From Streptomyces sp. ST2-7A (GTDB lineage: Bacteria > Actinomycetota > Actinomycetes > Streptomycetales > Streptomycetaceae), in the NCBI RefSeq assembly GCF_021390475.1, contig NZ_JAJUWS010000035.1:1-64000 (forward strand): DNA of 64,000 nucleotides, written 5' to 3'. Shown one piece after another: positions 34,847 to 43,357 of the stretch. The stretch's first letter is position 1; each line of letters begins with the position of its first letter. Under the pieces are notes generated by a model. That model was not told where the DNA came from, did no database searches, and worked only from the letters and a program-made list of their open reading frames with translations. A program made the position numbers and the translations under genes.

Positions 34847-35067
34847 GCGGCGCTCCCCTCGGGGTCGTCGGGGCGGTCGGTGCCCCCGGCTGCGTCGGCG
34901 CGGACGCCGCCGGTGCGGCGCAGCCCGGAGGCCAGCAGGCCGAGGAACTTCAGACGGAAGGCGCGGTTGCAGGCCGAGCACTCCCAGGCGCCGTGGCCCT
35001 CCTCGTTGGGCCGCAGGTCCTCGTCACCGCAGTACGGGCAGTGGTACGGGGCGGCGCGCTCGCTCAC
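34843..35067 (-). CDS. Small zinc-ribbon protein of the sulfite reductase operon
   Basis: Protein of 74 aa from GTG 35067, whose GTGA overlaps the sirA stop. Two CxxC knuckles, HCPYCGDEDLRP and WECSACNRAFRLKF, form a zinc ribbon, and the last ~25 residues are acidic and variable. Homologues occur between sirA and cysH in many actinomycetes. The role is unknown; a regulatory or metallo-chaperone function for the reductase is conceivable. Overlapping stops and starts on both sides show tight coupling. Confidence 0.85.
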   Translation of the reverse strand: MSERAAPYHCPYCGDEDLRPNEEGHGAWECSACNRAFRLKFLGLLASGLRRTGGVRADAAGGTDRPDDPEGSAA

Positions 35068-36758
35068 GACAGCGCCTTCTCGTCGGCCCGGGCGGCCCAC
35101 TGGGCGAACCGCTCGCCCTCCTCGCGCTGTTCGGAGAAGGTCCGCAGCACCCGCTCGACGTAGTCGGGCAGTTCCTCGGCGGTGACCTTCAACCCGCGCA
35201 CCTTGCGGCCGAAGCCGGGGTCCAGTCCCAGCGAGCCGCCGAGGTGGACCTGGTAGCCCTCGACCTGGCGGCCCTCGGAGTCGGTGACCAGCTGCCCCTT
35301 GAGACCGATGTCCGCGGTCTGGATGCGCGCGCAGGAGTTGGGGCAGCCGTTGAGGTTGATGGTGACGGGCTCCTCGAAGTCCGGCATCCGCTTCTCCAAC
35401 TCGTCGATGAGGGAGGAGGCCCGCCCCTTGGTCTCGACGATGGCGAGCTTGCAGAACTCGATGCCGGTGCAGGCCATGGTGCCGCGCCGGAACGGGGTGG
35501 GGGTGACCCGCAGGTCCAGCGCCTCCAGCCCGGTGACCAGCGACTCCACGCGCTCCTCGGGAACGTCGAGGATGATCATCTTCTGTTCGACGGTGGTGCG
35601 CACCCGCTGCGACCCGTGCTCCTCGGCCAGGTCGGCGATCCGGCCCAGGGTGGTGCCGTCGACCCGGCCCACCCGGGGGGCGAAGCCGATGTAGAAGCGG
35701 CCGTCGCGCTGGCGGTGCACGCCCACGTGGTCGCGCCACCGCTCCACGGGCACCTCGGGGGCGGGGCCGTCGAGCAGCTCGCGGTTCAGGTAGTCGTTCT
35801 CCAGCACCTGCCGGAACTTCTCCGGGCCCCAGTCGGCGACCAGGAACTTCAACCGGGCGCGGGTGCGCAGTCGGCGGTAGCCGTGGTCGCGGAAGATGGC
35901 CACGACGCCCTCGTAGACCTCCGGCACCTCCTCCAGCGGCACCCAGGCGCCCAGCCGCACGCCGATCTTCGGGTTGGTGGACAGGCCGCCGCCGACCCAG
36001 ACGTCGAAGCCCGGTCCGTGCTCGGGGTGGCGCACACCGACGAAGGAGACGTCGTTGATCTCGTGGGCCACGTCCAGCAGAGGGGAACCGGAGACCGCGG
36101 ACTTGAACTTGCGCGGCAGGTTGGAGAAGGCCTTGTTGCCCACCACCCGGCGCTGGATCTCCTCGATGGCGGGGGTGCCGTCGATGATCTCGTCGGCGGC
36201 GATGCCGGCGACCGGCGAACCGAGGACGACGCGGGGGGTGTCACCGCAGGCCTCGGTGGTGGACAGTCCCACCGCTTCCAGCCGACGCCAGATCTCGGGC
36301 ACGTCCTCGACCCGGATCCAGTGGTACTGGAGGTTCTGCCGGTCGGTGATGTCGGCGGTACCCCGGGCGAACTCCTCGGAGATCCCCGCCAGCACCCGCA
36401 GCTGCTCGGTGCTCAGTCGGCCGCCGTCGATGCGGACCCGGAGCATGAAGTACTCGTCGTCCAGCTCCTCCGGCTCCAGGATCGCGGTCCGGCCGCCGTC
36501 GATGCCGGGGCGGCGCTGGGTGTACAGACCCCACCAGCGCATCCGGCCGCGCAGGTCCGCGCCGTCGATGGAGTCGAAACCGCGATGGGCGTAGATCGTC
36601 TCAATGCGCGTCCGCACATTGAGACCGTCGTCGTCCTTCTTGGTCTGCTCGTTGGCGTTGAGCGGGGTGAAGTGCCCGGCGGCCCACTGGCCCTCGCCGC
36701 GGTGGCGGCCGGCCTTGCGACGGGTCGGGGCGACGGGCTTGCGCGGCGTGTCGGCCAT
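35064..36758 (-). CDS. sirA: Ferredoxin-dependent sulfite reductase
   Basis: Protein of 564 aa of the nitrite/sulfite reductase family, reducing sulfite to sulfide with six electrons. The duplicated ferredoxin-like domains are seen as DEYFMLRVRIDGGRLST and TTVEQKMIILDVPEERVE. The siroheme/[4Fe-4S] ligands are CTGIEFCKLA and NLNGCPNSCARIQ. YHWIRVEDVPEIWRRL and the RPGIDGGR region match actinobacterial SirA. The organism-wide context (cys genes, chelatase) supports sulfite rather than nitrite. A leader peptide gene lies 150 bp upstream. Confidence 0.95.
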   Translation of the reverse strand: MADTPRKPVAPTRRKAGRHRGEGQWAAGHFTPLNANEQTKKDDDGLNVRTRIETIYAHRGFDSIDGADLRGRMRWWGLYTQRRPGIDGGRTAILEPEELDDEYFMLRVRIDGGRLSTEQLRVLAGISEEFARGTADITDRQNLQYHWIRVEDVPEIWRRLEAVGLSTTEACGDTPRVVLGSPVAGIAADEIIDGTPAIEEIQRRVVGNKAFSNLPRKFKSAVSGSPLLDVAHEINDVSFVGVRHPEHGPGFDVWVGGGLSTNPKIGVRLGAWVPLEEVPEVYEGVVAIFRDHGYRRLRTRARLKFLVADWGPEKFRQVLENDYLNRELLDGPAPEVPVERWRDHVGVHRQRDGRFYIGFAPRVGRVDGTTLGRIADLAEEHGSQRVRTTVEQKMIILDVPEERVESLVTGLEALDLRVTPTPFRRGTMACTGIEFCKLAIVETKGRASSLIDELEKRMPDFEEPVTINLNGCPNSCARIQTADIGLKGQLVTDSEGRQVEGYQVHLGGSLGLDPGFGRKVRGLKVTAEELPDYVERVLRTFSEQREEGERFAQWAARADEKALS

Positions 36759-36907
36759 GGCGGTGTCTGGTCCTTCGGCAGGCAGCTGGGCGGCCCCCAC
36801 CTGCGGGAACGCGTGCGGGCGCGCTCGGCCGCGGTGGGACCGGATGGTGCGGGAGGGGTGCGCCCGGAAAGAGGGGGCGGCGGGGGGAAACGGCGGTGCT
36901 GGGACTC

Positions 36908-36991
36908 TCAGCGCGCCGAACACATGGCGCTGGACATTCGGCCGAGATCGACGTGGCGCCGACTCACCAGGGCAATTCCAGCTCGAGACAT
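36908..36991 (-). CDS. Leader peptide of the sulfite reductase operon
   Basis: A 27-codon gene whose product begins MSRAGIALVSRRHVDLGRMS and ends SAMCSAR. This is the conserved actinobacterial leader form (xRAGIALVSRRHVDLGRMSSA.C.AR) found before sulfite/sulfate assimilation operons. A single cysteine lies four residues from the stop. Stalling or read-through at that cysteine codon is proposed to couple sirA expression to cysteine supply, as in known actinobacterial cysteine leaders. It ends 149 bp upstream of the sirA start. The ribosome binding site is weak, and the protein is too short for ordinary gene finders. Confidence 0.85.
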   Translation of the reverse strand: MSRAGIALVSRRHVDLGRMSSAMCSAR

Positions 36992-37301
36992 GACGGAAGC
37001 GTGGCACGGAGGACCGGGGGCAGTCCACCGTTATCCACTATGCGGGCATAGTCGTCCCGTCATTCGGGACGAGTGATCCCGGTCACCCCCCCGGTGGGGT
37101 GAGCGGACGGGACGCCCGTTCGGATGTCGCGGGGGAGGGGGCATCGGTCGAAACCGTTCTCCACCGACCCGTCCGGGTGTTCCGTCCGGAACCTCCCCAT
37201 CCCCGTCCGCACCATGGCCCGGGCCGCACCCGGGCCTGCGCGGCCGCTCGCCACGGCTCCCGCGCCGGGCACCGCCGACACCCCGGCGGAACGACCCCGC
37301 C
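36992..37301. other. Spacer upstream of the sulfate operon
   Basis: This 310-bp spacer between the leader peptide and the GNAT stop holds the operon promoter. It contains two inverted repeats listed separately (37036-37070) and no gene of normal size. A ten-residue frame MTGRLCPHSG (complement of 37031-37063) overlaps them and is probably coincidental. Confidence 0.5.
37036..37070. promoter_or_regulatory. Two adjacent inverted repeats near the sulfate operon promoter
   Basis: CTATGC-GG-GCATAG (6-bp arms, from about 37038 to 37051) is followed by GTCCCG-TCATT-CGGGAC (37054-37070). They lie 45-80 bases upstream of the leader peptide start and are plausible operators for a sulfur or redox regulator. 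No regulator is assigned. Confidence 0.4.
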
Positions 37302-37862
37302 TCACGCGCCCGGCCACGGACCGGGCGCCGACCGTACCGTCTCCACCTCCCGGTGGACGTCGTACACCCGGAAACCGCGCCGCTCGTAGTTGGCCAGCGC
37401 GTGCGGCCCGTCCAGGCTGCAGGTGTGCACCCACACCCGACGGGTCTCCTCCCGTCCGGGCCACCGCTCCGCCAGGTCCCAGGCCCGTGCCACTCCCTCC
37501 GACAGCAGGTGGCCGCCGATGCGGCGTCCCCGGAAATCCGGCAGCAGGCCGAAGTAGGAGATCTCCACCACGCCGTCCGACTGCCCCTCCAGTTCGATGA
37601 AGCCCGCCGGGGTGTCCCGCGCATACGCCACCCGGGTCTCCACGCCCGGCCGCTCCAGGAAGGCCCGCCACCGCTCGCGGTCCCAGGACAGGCGGTCGGT
37701 CCAGCTCACGTCCCCGCCCACCGCGGTATAGAGGAAGCGACTGAACTCGGGACACGGGACCCGCGCCCATGCGACGCGCACCCCCTGCGCGGGATCGGGG
37801 GCATCCGCCGGGCGCGGGTCCGTCGGCGAGGTCTGTTCGAGATACCAGGTGACCACCTCCAC
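37302..37862 (-). CDS. GNAT N-acetyltransferase
   Basis: Protein of 186 aa from a GTG at 37862; another GTG two codons later is equally possible. The acetyl-CoA binding loop FGLLPDFRGRRIGGHLL and the C-terminal HTCSLDGPHALANYERRGFR are clear. The N-terminal EVVTWYLEQTSP and SRFLYTAVGGDVSWTDRLSW are typical of a Streptomyces-specific branch. Its acceptor is unknown. It is divergent from adhE. Confidence 0.85.
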   Translation of the reverse strand: MEVVTWYLEQTSPTDPRPADAPDPAQGVRVAWARVPCPEFSRFLYTAVGGDVSWTDRLSWDRERWRAFLERPGVETRVAYARDTPAGFIELEGQSDGVVEISYFGLLPDFRGRRIGGHLLSEGVARAWDLAERWPGREETRRVWVHTCSLDGPHALANYERRGFRVYDVHREVETVRSAPGPWPGA

Positions 37863-38170
37863 CCCGTCCGTTCCGTTCCGCCCACCGGGCTCCCCGGCCC
37901 CGCCGGGTTCCCGCCGTCCACCGTGTGGAGTGATCGAACCGTTCACACGGTCATCCCAGCACACTCCCGTCACGGCGATCCCCGCCGGCTGCCGAACAGC
38001 CCCGCCGGCCCGCCGTCCGGCCCTTCCGGACCGGTACCACCCGGCCCACCCATGGGGCCGTTCGCGGGCGGCGCGAACCGGTGCCGCCGGGATCCAATGA
38101 GTACGGGCGCCACCACACGACCCCGCCCGGACACCGGCCCGGACACGCCGGCACACACGAGGTGATCCAG
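37863..38170. other. Divergent GNAT-adhE promoter region
   Basis: These 308 bases contain the start regions of both genes and an imperfect dyad at 37921-37950. A long frame through here exists on both strands but has no coding character. Confidence 0.5.
37921..37950. promoter_or_regulatory. Imperfect 30-bp dyad upstream of adhE
   Basis: The outer arms CCGTGTG (37921-37927) and CACACGG (37944-37950) are exact, and an inner GTGATCG-AAC-CGTTCAC (37930-37946) is nearly symmetric. GTTCACA matches a half-site of the redox repressor Rex, but the spacing does not fit a standard Rex box. It is the only dyad I noticed in this promoter region. Confidence 0.35.
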
Positions 38171-40939
38171 ATGGCACGCACCGCCCCCACCCGCCCCGCC
38201 GGCGGGGCCGCCCCCCGCCCCACCGCCGGGACCGACGGCGCCACCGCGCCCCGACCGGCCGAGGCCGCCGTGCGGGCCGGCGACCGGGTCGCCGCCCTCG
38301 TCGGCCGCGCCGAGCGGGCCCTGCGCGAGTGGGAGAGCCGCGACCAGGAGACCGTGGACCACATCGTGCGCCGCGCCTCCCTCGCGGGGCTCGCCCGCCA
38401 CGACGACCTCGCCGCCATCGCCGTCGAGGAGACCGGCCGCGGCGTCATGGAGGACAAGGCGGTCAAGAACGTCTTCGCCTGCGAGCACGTCACCCACTCG
38501 ATGCGCGACATGCGCACCGTCGGTGTCATCTCCCGCGACGAGCTGAGCGGCGTGACCGAGATCGCCGAGCCGATCGGCGTCGTCGCCGCGCTCACCCCGG
38601 TCACCAACCCCACCTCCACCACCCTCTTCAAGGCCCTCATCGCCCTGAAGACCCGCAACCCCATCGTCTTCGCCTTCCACCCCTCCGCCCAGCGGTGCAG
38701 CGCCGAGGCCGCCCGCACCATCCGCGACGCGGCGGTCGCCGCCGGCGCCCCCGCCGACTGCGTGCAGTGGATCGAGGAGCCCTCCCGCGAGGCCACCGAC
38801 GCCCTGATGCGTCACCCGGCCGTCGCCACCATCCTGGCCACCGGTGGCAACGAGATGGTCCGCGCCGCCTACTCCTGCGGCAAGCCCGCCCTGGGGGTGG
38901 GCGCCGGCAACGTCCCCGCCTGGATCCACCGCACCGCCCGGGTGCCGCGCGCCGTGCACGACATCGTGCTCTCCAAGACCTTCGACAACGGCATGATCTG
39001 CGCCGCCGAACAGGCCGTCGTCCTGGACCGGGAGATCCGCGACCAGGCGCTGGAGGAGTTCCGCCGGCTGCGCGCCCACCTGGTCGGTGCCGAGGAGAAG
39101 CGCCTCCTGGAGCGCCTGATGTTCGGCGCGGACGCCGACGGGAAGGGTCGCGCCGGCGGGCGCCTCAACTCCGAGGTCGTGGGCCGCGACGCCCGGTGGA
39201 TCGCCGAGCGCGCCGGCTTCACCGTCCCCGAGGGCACCTCGGTGCTGCTCGCCGAGTGCGAGGACGTCGGCCCCGGCGAGCCGCTCACCCGCGAGAAGCT
39301 CTCCCCGGTCCTGGCGGTCCTCACCGCCGACGACACCGCCACCGGCATCCGCCTGGCGGAGCGCATGGTCGACTTCGACGGCGCCGGCCACAGCGCCGTG
39401 GTGCACGCCGAGGACCCGGAGGTCGCCGAGGAGTTCGGCCGCCGGATGCGCGCGGTGCGGATCATCGTCAACGCCCCCGCGGCCCTGGGCGGCGTCGGTG
39501 ACATCTACAACTCCTTCCGCCCCTCGCTCACCCTGGGCTGCGGCTCCTGGGGCCGCACCTCGGTCTCCGACAACGTCGGCGCCGAGCACCTGCTCAACAT
39601 CAAGCGGATCGGCAACCGCACCACCAACATGCAGTGGTTCCGCGTGCCGCCGGAGATCTACTTCGAGCGCAACTCGCTGCGGTTCCTCGCGGAGATGCCC
39701 GGCCTGGCCCGGGTCACCGTCGTCACCGACCGCACCATGGACCGCATCGGCCTGCTGGACCGTCTCAAGAGGGTCCTGCGCTCGCGCACCGAGCCGGTCC
39801 ACCTGCAGATCATCGACGACATCGAGCCCAACCCCGAACTGGCCACCGTGGAGCGCGGCGCCGCCCGCATCCGCGAGTTCGACCCGGACACCATCATCGC
39901 CTTCGGCGGCGGCTCCCCGATCGACGCGGCGAAGGTCATGTGGCTGCTCCACGAGCACCCCGAGGTCTCCTTCGCCGACGCGCGCGAGAAGTTCTTCGAC
40001 ATCCGCAAGCGGGCCTTCCCCTTCCCCACCCCCGGCGCCCGCACCCGCCTGGTGGCCGTGCCCACCACCTCCGGCACCGGCGCCGAGGTCACCCCCTTCG
40101 CGGTGATCTCCGACCCGGCCGCCGCCCGCAAGTACCCGCTCGCCGACTACGCGCTGACCCCGAACGTGGCGATCGTCGACCCCGAGCTGACCACGACCCT
40201 CCCCCCGGAGGTCACCGCCGACTCCGGCTTCGACGCCCTGACCCACTCCATCGAGGCGTACGTGTCGGTCTACGCCAACGACTACACCGACGGGCTGTGC
40301 CTGCAGGCCATCCGGTTGATCTTCGGCAACCTGGAGACCTGCGTGCGCGACGGGGCCCGGCAGCCGGTCGCCCGCGAGCGGATGCACAACGCCGCCACCG
40401 TCGCCGGCATGGCCTTCGGCAGCGCCTTCCTCGGCATGGTGCACGCCATGGCGCACACCCTGGGCCACACCTTCCGCATCGCCCACGGTCGCACCAACGC
40501 GATCCTGCTGCCGCACGTCATCCGGCACAACGGCGGCGTCCCCACCAAGCTCTCCGCCTGGCCCAAGTACGAGACCTACCGGGCCCCGGAGCGCTACCGG
40601 GAGATCGCCCTGGCCCTGGGCCTGCCCGCCGCCACACCGGAGGAGGGCGTGGAGTCCCTCGCCCGCGCGGTGGAGGACCTGCGGGACCGCTGCGGCATCC
40701 CCGACTCCTTCCGCGCCGCGGGCGTCCCGGAGGAGGAGTACCTGGCCTCCCTGCCGCAGCAGGCCCGCAACGCCTACGCCGACCAGTGCGCCCCCGCCAA
40801 CCCGCGGATGCCGATGCTCGGCGAGATGCGGGAACTCATGCGCCTGGCCTACGAGCCGCCGGTCCGCGCCGACGGCACCCCCGAAGCGGCTCCCTCGGAC
40901 CGCACCGGGTCGGCCCCCACCGGAACCACCGCCGCCTGA
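38171..40939 (+). CDS. adhE: Bifunctional acetaldehyde-CoA/alcohol dehydrogenase
   Basis: Protein of 922 aa. Acetyl-CoA is reduced to acetaldehyde by the N-terminal ALDH domain and then to ethanol by the C-terminal iron-dependent alcohol dehydrogenase, regenerating NAD+. The catalytic cysteine is Cys277 in FDNGMICAAEQAVV. The ADH half shows IAFGGGSPIDAAKVMW, TTSGTGAEVTPFAVI and the metal-histidine stretch HAMAHTLGHTFRIAHGRTNA. Both halves look fully intact. An N-terminal Pro/Ala-rich stretch of ~40 residues precedes the ALDH domain. It opens the adhE-pflB-pflA cassette. Confidence 0.96.
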   Translation: MARTAPTRPAGGAAPRPTAGTDGATAPRPAEAAVRAGDRVAALVGRAERALREWESRDQETVDHIVRRASLAGLARHDDLAAIAVEETGRGVMEDKAVKNVFACEHVTHSMRDMRTVGVISRDELSGVTEIAEPIGVVAALTPVTNPTSTTLFKALIALKTRNPIVFAFHPSAQRCSAEAARTIRDAAVAAGAPADCVQWIEEPSREATDALMRHPAVATILATGGNEMVRAAYSCGKPALGVGAGNVPAWIHRTARVPRAVHDIVLSKTFDNGMICAAEQAVVLDREIRDQALEEFRRLRAHLVGAEEKRLLERLMFGADADGKGRAGGRLNSEVVGRDARWIAERAGFTVPEGTSVLLAECEDVGPGEPLTREKLSPVLAVLTADDTATGIRLAERMVDFDGAGHSAVVHAEDPEVAEEFGRRMRAVRIIVNAPAALGGVGDIYNSFRPSLTLGCGSWGRTSVSDNVGAEHLLNIKRIGNRTTNMQWFRVPPEIYFERNSLRFLAEMPGLARVTVVTDRTMDRIGLLDRLKRVLRSRTEPVHLQIIDDIEPNPELATVERGAARIREFDPDTIIAFGGGSPIDAAKVMWLLHEHPEVSFADAREKFFDIRKRAFPFPTPGARTRLVAVPTTSGTGAEVTPFAVISDPAAARKYPLADYALTPNVAIVDPELTTTLPPEVTADSGFDALTHSIEAYVSVYANDYTDGLCLQAIRLIFGNLETCVRDGARQPVARERMHNAATVAGMAFGSAFLGMVHAMAHTLGHTFRIAHGRTNAILLPHVIRHNGGVPTKLSAWPKYETYRAPERYREIALALGLPAATPEEGVESLARAVEDLRDRCGIPDSFRAAGVPEEEYLASLPQQARNAYADQCAPANPRMPMLGEMRELMRLAYEPPVRADGTPEAAPSDRTGSAPTGTTAA

Positions 40940-40963
40940 CCGGGCGAGGAGCCCGGACCACCC

Positions 40964-40995
40964 CCGGCGGGGCGTCCCACCGGCCGCCCCGCCGG
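40964..40995 (+). terminator. Intercistronic stem-loop between adhE and pflB
   Basis: CCGGCGGGGCG (40964-40974) pairs with CGCCCCGCCGG (40985-40995) around a 10-nt loop, 25 bp before the pflB start. It may attenuate transcription into pflB or protect the upstream mRNA. Confidence 0.5.
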
Positions 40996-41020
40996 CATCA
41001 CCACCACAGAGGTGACCGTC

Positions 41021-43357
41021 ATGAGCGCACGACCCGGAGCCACCACCCCCCGTCCCGCCGGTCCCGGCCCCGACCGACCCGCCGCACCCCTCGGGACCGG
41101 CACCGCGCCGGCCCCGCCCACCGTCCCCGGCGCGGCCCCCGAGGGCTTCCGGGGCGGCCTGTGGCGGGACGCGATCGACGTCGCCGACTTCGTCCGTCAC
41201 AACCACACCCCCTACGAGGGCGACGCCGACTTCCTCGCCGAACCCACCGGGCGGACCACCGCCCTGCTGGGGCGGGTGCGGGAACTGCTGCGCGAGGAGC
41301 GCGCCCGTGGCGGCGTCCTGGACGTGGACACCGCCACCCCCGCCTCCCTCACCGCCTTCGCCCCCGGCTGGATCGACCGCGACCTGGAGATCATCGTCGG
41401 CCTGCAGACCGACGCCCCCCTCAAGCGCGCCATCATGCCCGCCGGCGGCTGGCGGGTCGTGGAGAACGCGCTGCGCGCGCACGGCTACGAGCCCGACGAG
41501 CGGGTCAAGGAGATCTTCACCCGCTACCGCACCACCCACAACGACGCGGTCTTCGACGCCTACACCCCAGAGATCCGCGCCTGCCGTTCCGCCGGCTTGA
41601 TCACCGGCCTGCCCGACTCCTACGGTCGGGGCCGGATCATCGGCGACTACCGCCGGGTCGCGCTCTACGGCACCGACCGGCTGATCGCCGACAAGCGCGC
41701 CGACCAGCACCTGCTGCACGGCCGCCGGCCCACCGAGGAGGTCATCCGCGACCGCGCCGAGATCGCCGAGCAGATCCGCGCGCTGGAGGACCTGCGGACG
41801 ATGGCCGCCACCTACGGCCACGACGTCTCCCGCCCGGCCCGGAACGCCCGCGAGGCCGTCCAGTGGCTGTACTTCGGCTACCTGGGCGCCATCAAGGAGC
41901 AGGACGGCGCCGCCATGTCGATCGGCCGCCTCGACGCCTTCCTCGACATCTGGATCCGGCGCGACATCGACCGGGGCCTGCTCACCGAGGCCGGCGCCCA
42001 GGAACTCGTCGACGACCTGGTCATCAAGCTGCGGCTGGTCCGCTTCCTGCGCACCCCCGAGTACGACCAGCTCTTCTCCGGCGACCCCACCTGGGTCACC
42101 TGGACCATGGGCGGCCTGGGCACCGACGGCCGGCCGCTGGTCTCGCGGACCACCTTCCGGGTCCTGCACACCCTGCACAACCTCGGCCCGGCCCCCGAGC
42201 CCAACCTCACCGTGCTGTGGACACCGGAACTGCCCCTCGGCTTCCGCGAATACGCCGCCCGGGTCGCGGCGGAGAGCAGCGCCCTGCAGTTCATCTCCGA
42301 CGAGTGGCTGCGCCCCCGCTTCGGCGACGACACCGCCATCGCCTGCTGCGTCTCGCCGATGGTGACCGGCCGCCAGATGCAGTTCTTCGGCGCCCGGGTC
42401 AACCTCGCCAAGGCCATGCTGTACGCGATCAACGGCGGCCGGGACGAGATCACCGGCGAGACCGTGCTCGACGGGTTCGAGCCCATCACCGGCGACGTGT
42501 TGGACGCCGAGGAGCTCACCGAACGCTACGACGCGGTGCTCGACCGCCTGGCCCGCACCTACATGCACGCCCTCAACGTCATCCACGCCATGCACGACCG
42601 GTACAACTACGAGCGGCTGGAGATGGCGCTCCACGACCGCGACGTGCAACGCGCCATGGCCTGCGGCATCGCGGGCCTCGCCGTCGCCGCGGACTCCCTC
42701 TCCGCTGTCCGGCACGCCCGGGTGGAGGTGATCCGCGACGAACGCGGCCTGGCCGTGGACTACCGCGTGCACGGCGAGTACCCGGCCTACGGGAACCTCG
42801 ACGAGCGCGCCGACGCCATCGCCCGCGACCTGGTCTCCGGGTTCATGCGCCGGCTGCGCCGCCTGCCCGCGTACCGCCGGGCCCGGCCCACCCAGTCGGT
42901 GCTGACCATCACCTCCAACGTGGTCTACGGCCGGATGACCGGCGCCACCCCCGACGGTCGTCCGGCCGGGGTGCCCTTCTCACCCGGCGCCAACCCGATG
43001 AACGGCCGGGACACCCGCGGCGCGCTGGCCTCCGCCCTGTCGGTGGCGGGCCTGCCCTTCCCCGACGCGGAGGACGGCATCTCGTTGACCACGACCTTCG
43101 CCCCGATCTCCCTGGGCCGGGTCCCGGAGGAGCGGGCGACCCACCTGATGGGTGTCCTCGACGGACACGTGGCGGCCGGCGGCTACCACATGAACGTCAA
43201 CGTCCTGGAGGAGGCGACCCTGCGGGACGCCATGGAGCACCCCGAGGAGTACCCCGACCTCACCATCCGGGTCAGCGGCTACGCCGTGCACTTCACCCGC
43301 CTCACCCGCGAGCAGCAACTCGACGTGTTGGCCCGTACCTTCCACGGGAGCGTGTGA
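41021..43357 (+). CDS. pflB: Pyruvate formate-lyase
   Basis: Protein of 778 aa from ATG 41021, supported by AGAGGTG eight bases upstream; GTG 41012 is also in frame. A glycyl-radical enzyme that splits pyruvate with CoA into acetyl-CoA and formate. The adjacent active-site cysteines are Cys442-Cys443 in DTAIACCVSPMVTG, and the radical glycine is Gly753 in IRVSGYAVHF, 25 residues from the end as in E. coli. WVTWTMGG and the late SVLTITSNVVYGRMTGATPD block are conserved. The first ~40 residues are an Ala/Pro-rich extension. It needs PflA, encoded immediately downstream (TGATG overlap), and is oxygen-sensitive once activated. Confidence 0.96.
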   Translation: MSARPGATTPRPAGPGPDRPAAPLGTGTAPAPPTVPGAAPEGFRGGLWRDAIDVADFVRHNHTPYEGDADFLAEPTGRTTALLGRVRELLREERARGGVLDVDTATPASLTAFAPGWIDRDLEIIVGLQTDAPLKRAIMPAGGWRVVENALRAHGYEPDERVKEIFTRYRTTHNDAVFDAYTPEIRACRSAGLITGLPDSYGRGRIIGDYRRVALYGTDRLIADKRADQHLLHGRRPTEEVIRDRAEIAEQIRALEDLRTMAATYGHDVSRPARNAREAVQWLYFGYLGAIKEQDGAAMSIGRLDAFLDIWIRRDIDRGLLTEAGAQELVDDLVIKLRLVRFLRTPEYDQLFSGDPTWVTWTMGGLGTDGRPLVSRTTFRVLHTLHNLGPAPEPNLTVLWTPELPLGFREYAARVAAESSALQFISDEWLRPRFGDDTAIACCVSPMVTGRQMQFFGARVNLAKAMLYAINGGRDEITGETVLDGFEPITGDVLDAEELTERYDAVLDRLARTYMHALNVIHAMHDRYNYERLEMALHDRDVQRAMACGIAGLAVAADSLSAVRHARVEVIRDERGLAVDYRVHGEYPAYGNLDERADAIARDLVSGFMRRLRRLPAYRRARPTQSVLTITSNVVYGRMTGATPDGRPAGVPFSPGANPMNGRDTRGALASALSVAGLPFPDAEDGISLTTTFAPISLGRVPEERATHLMGVLDGHVAAGGYHMNVNVLEEATLRDAMEHPEEYPDLTIRVSGYAVHFTRLTREQQLDVLARTFHGSV

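Noticed and set aside
37031..37063. Ten-residue leader MTGRLCPHSG on the minus strand
   Set aside because: It lies within two inverted repeats, has no ribosome binding site and is outside the conserved leader position; the 27-residue leader downstream fits better.
37970..42772. 1600-codon minus-strand frame antisense to adhE and pflB
   Set aside because: It consists of Gly/Val/Asp/His-rich low-complexity sequence, as expected from the opposite strand of high-GC genes with strong third-position bias. The plus-strand genes have full catalytic motifs.
39634..43356. Upstream in-frame extension of pflA through adhE and pflB
   Set aside because: Arg/Pro-rich shadow of the real genes. The true pflA start at 43357 overlaps the pflB stop in TGATG.
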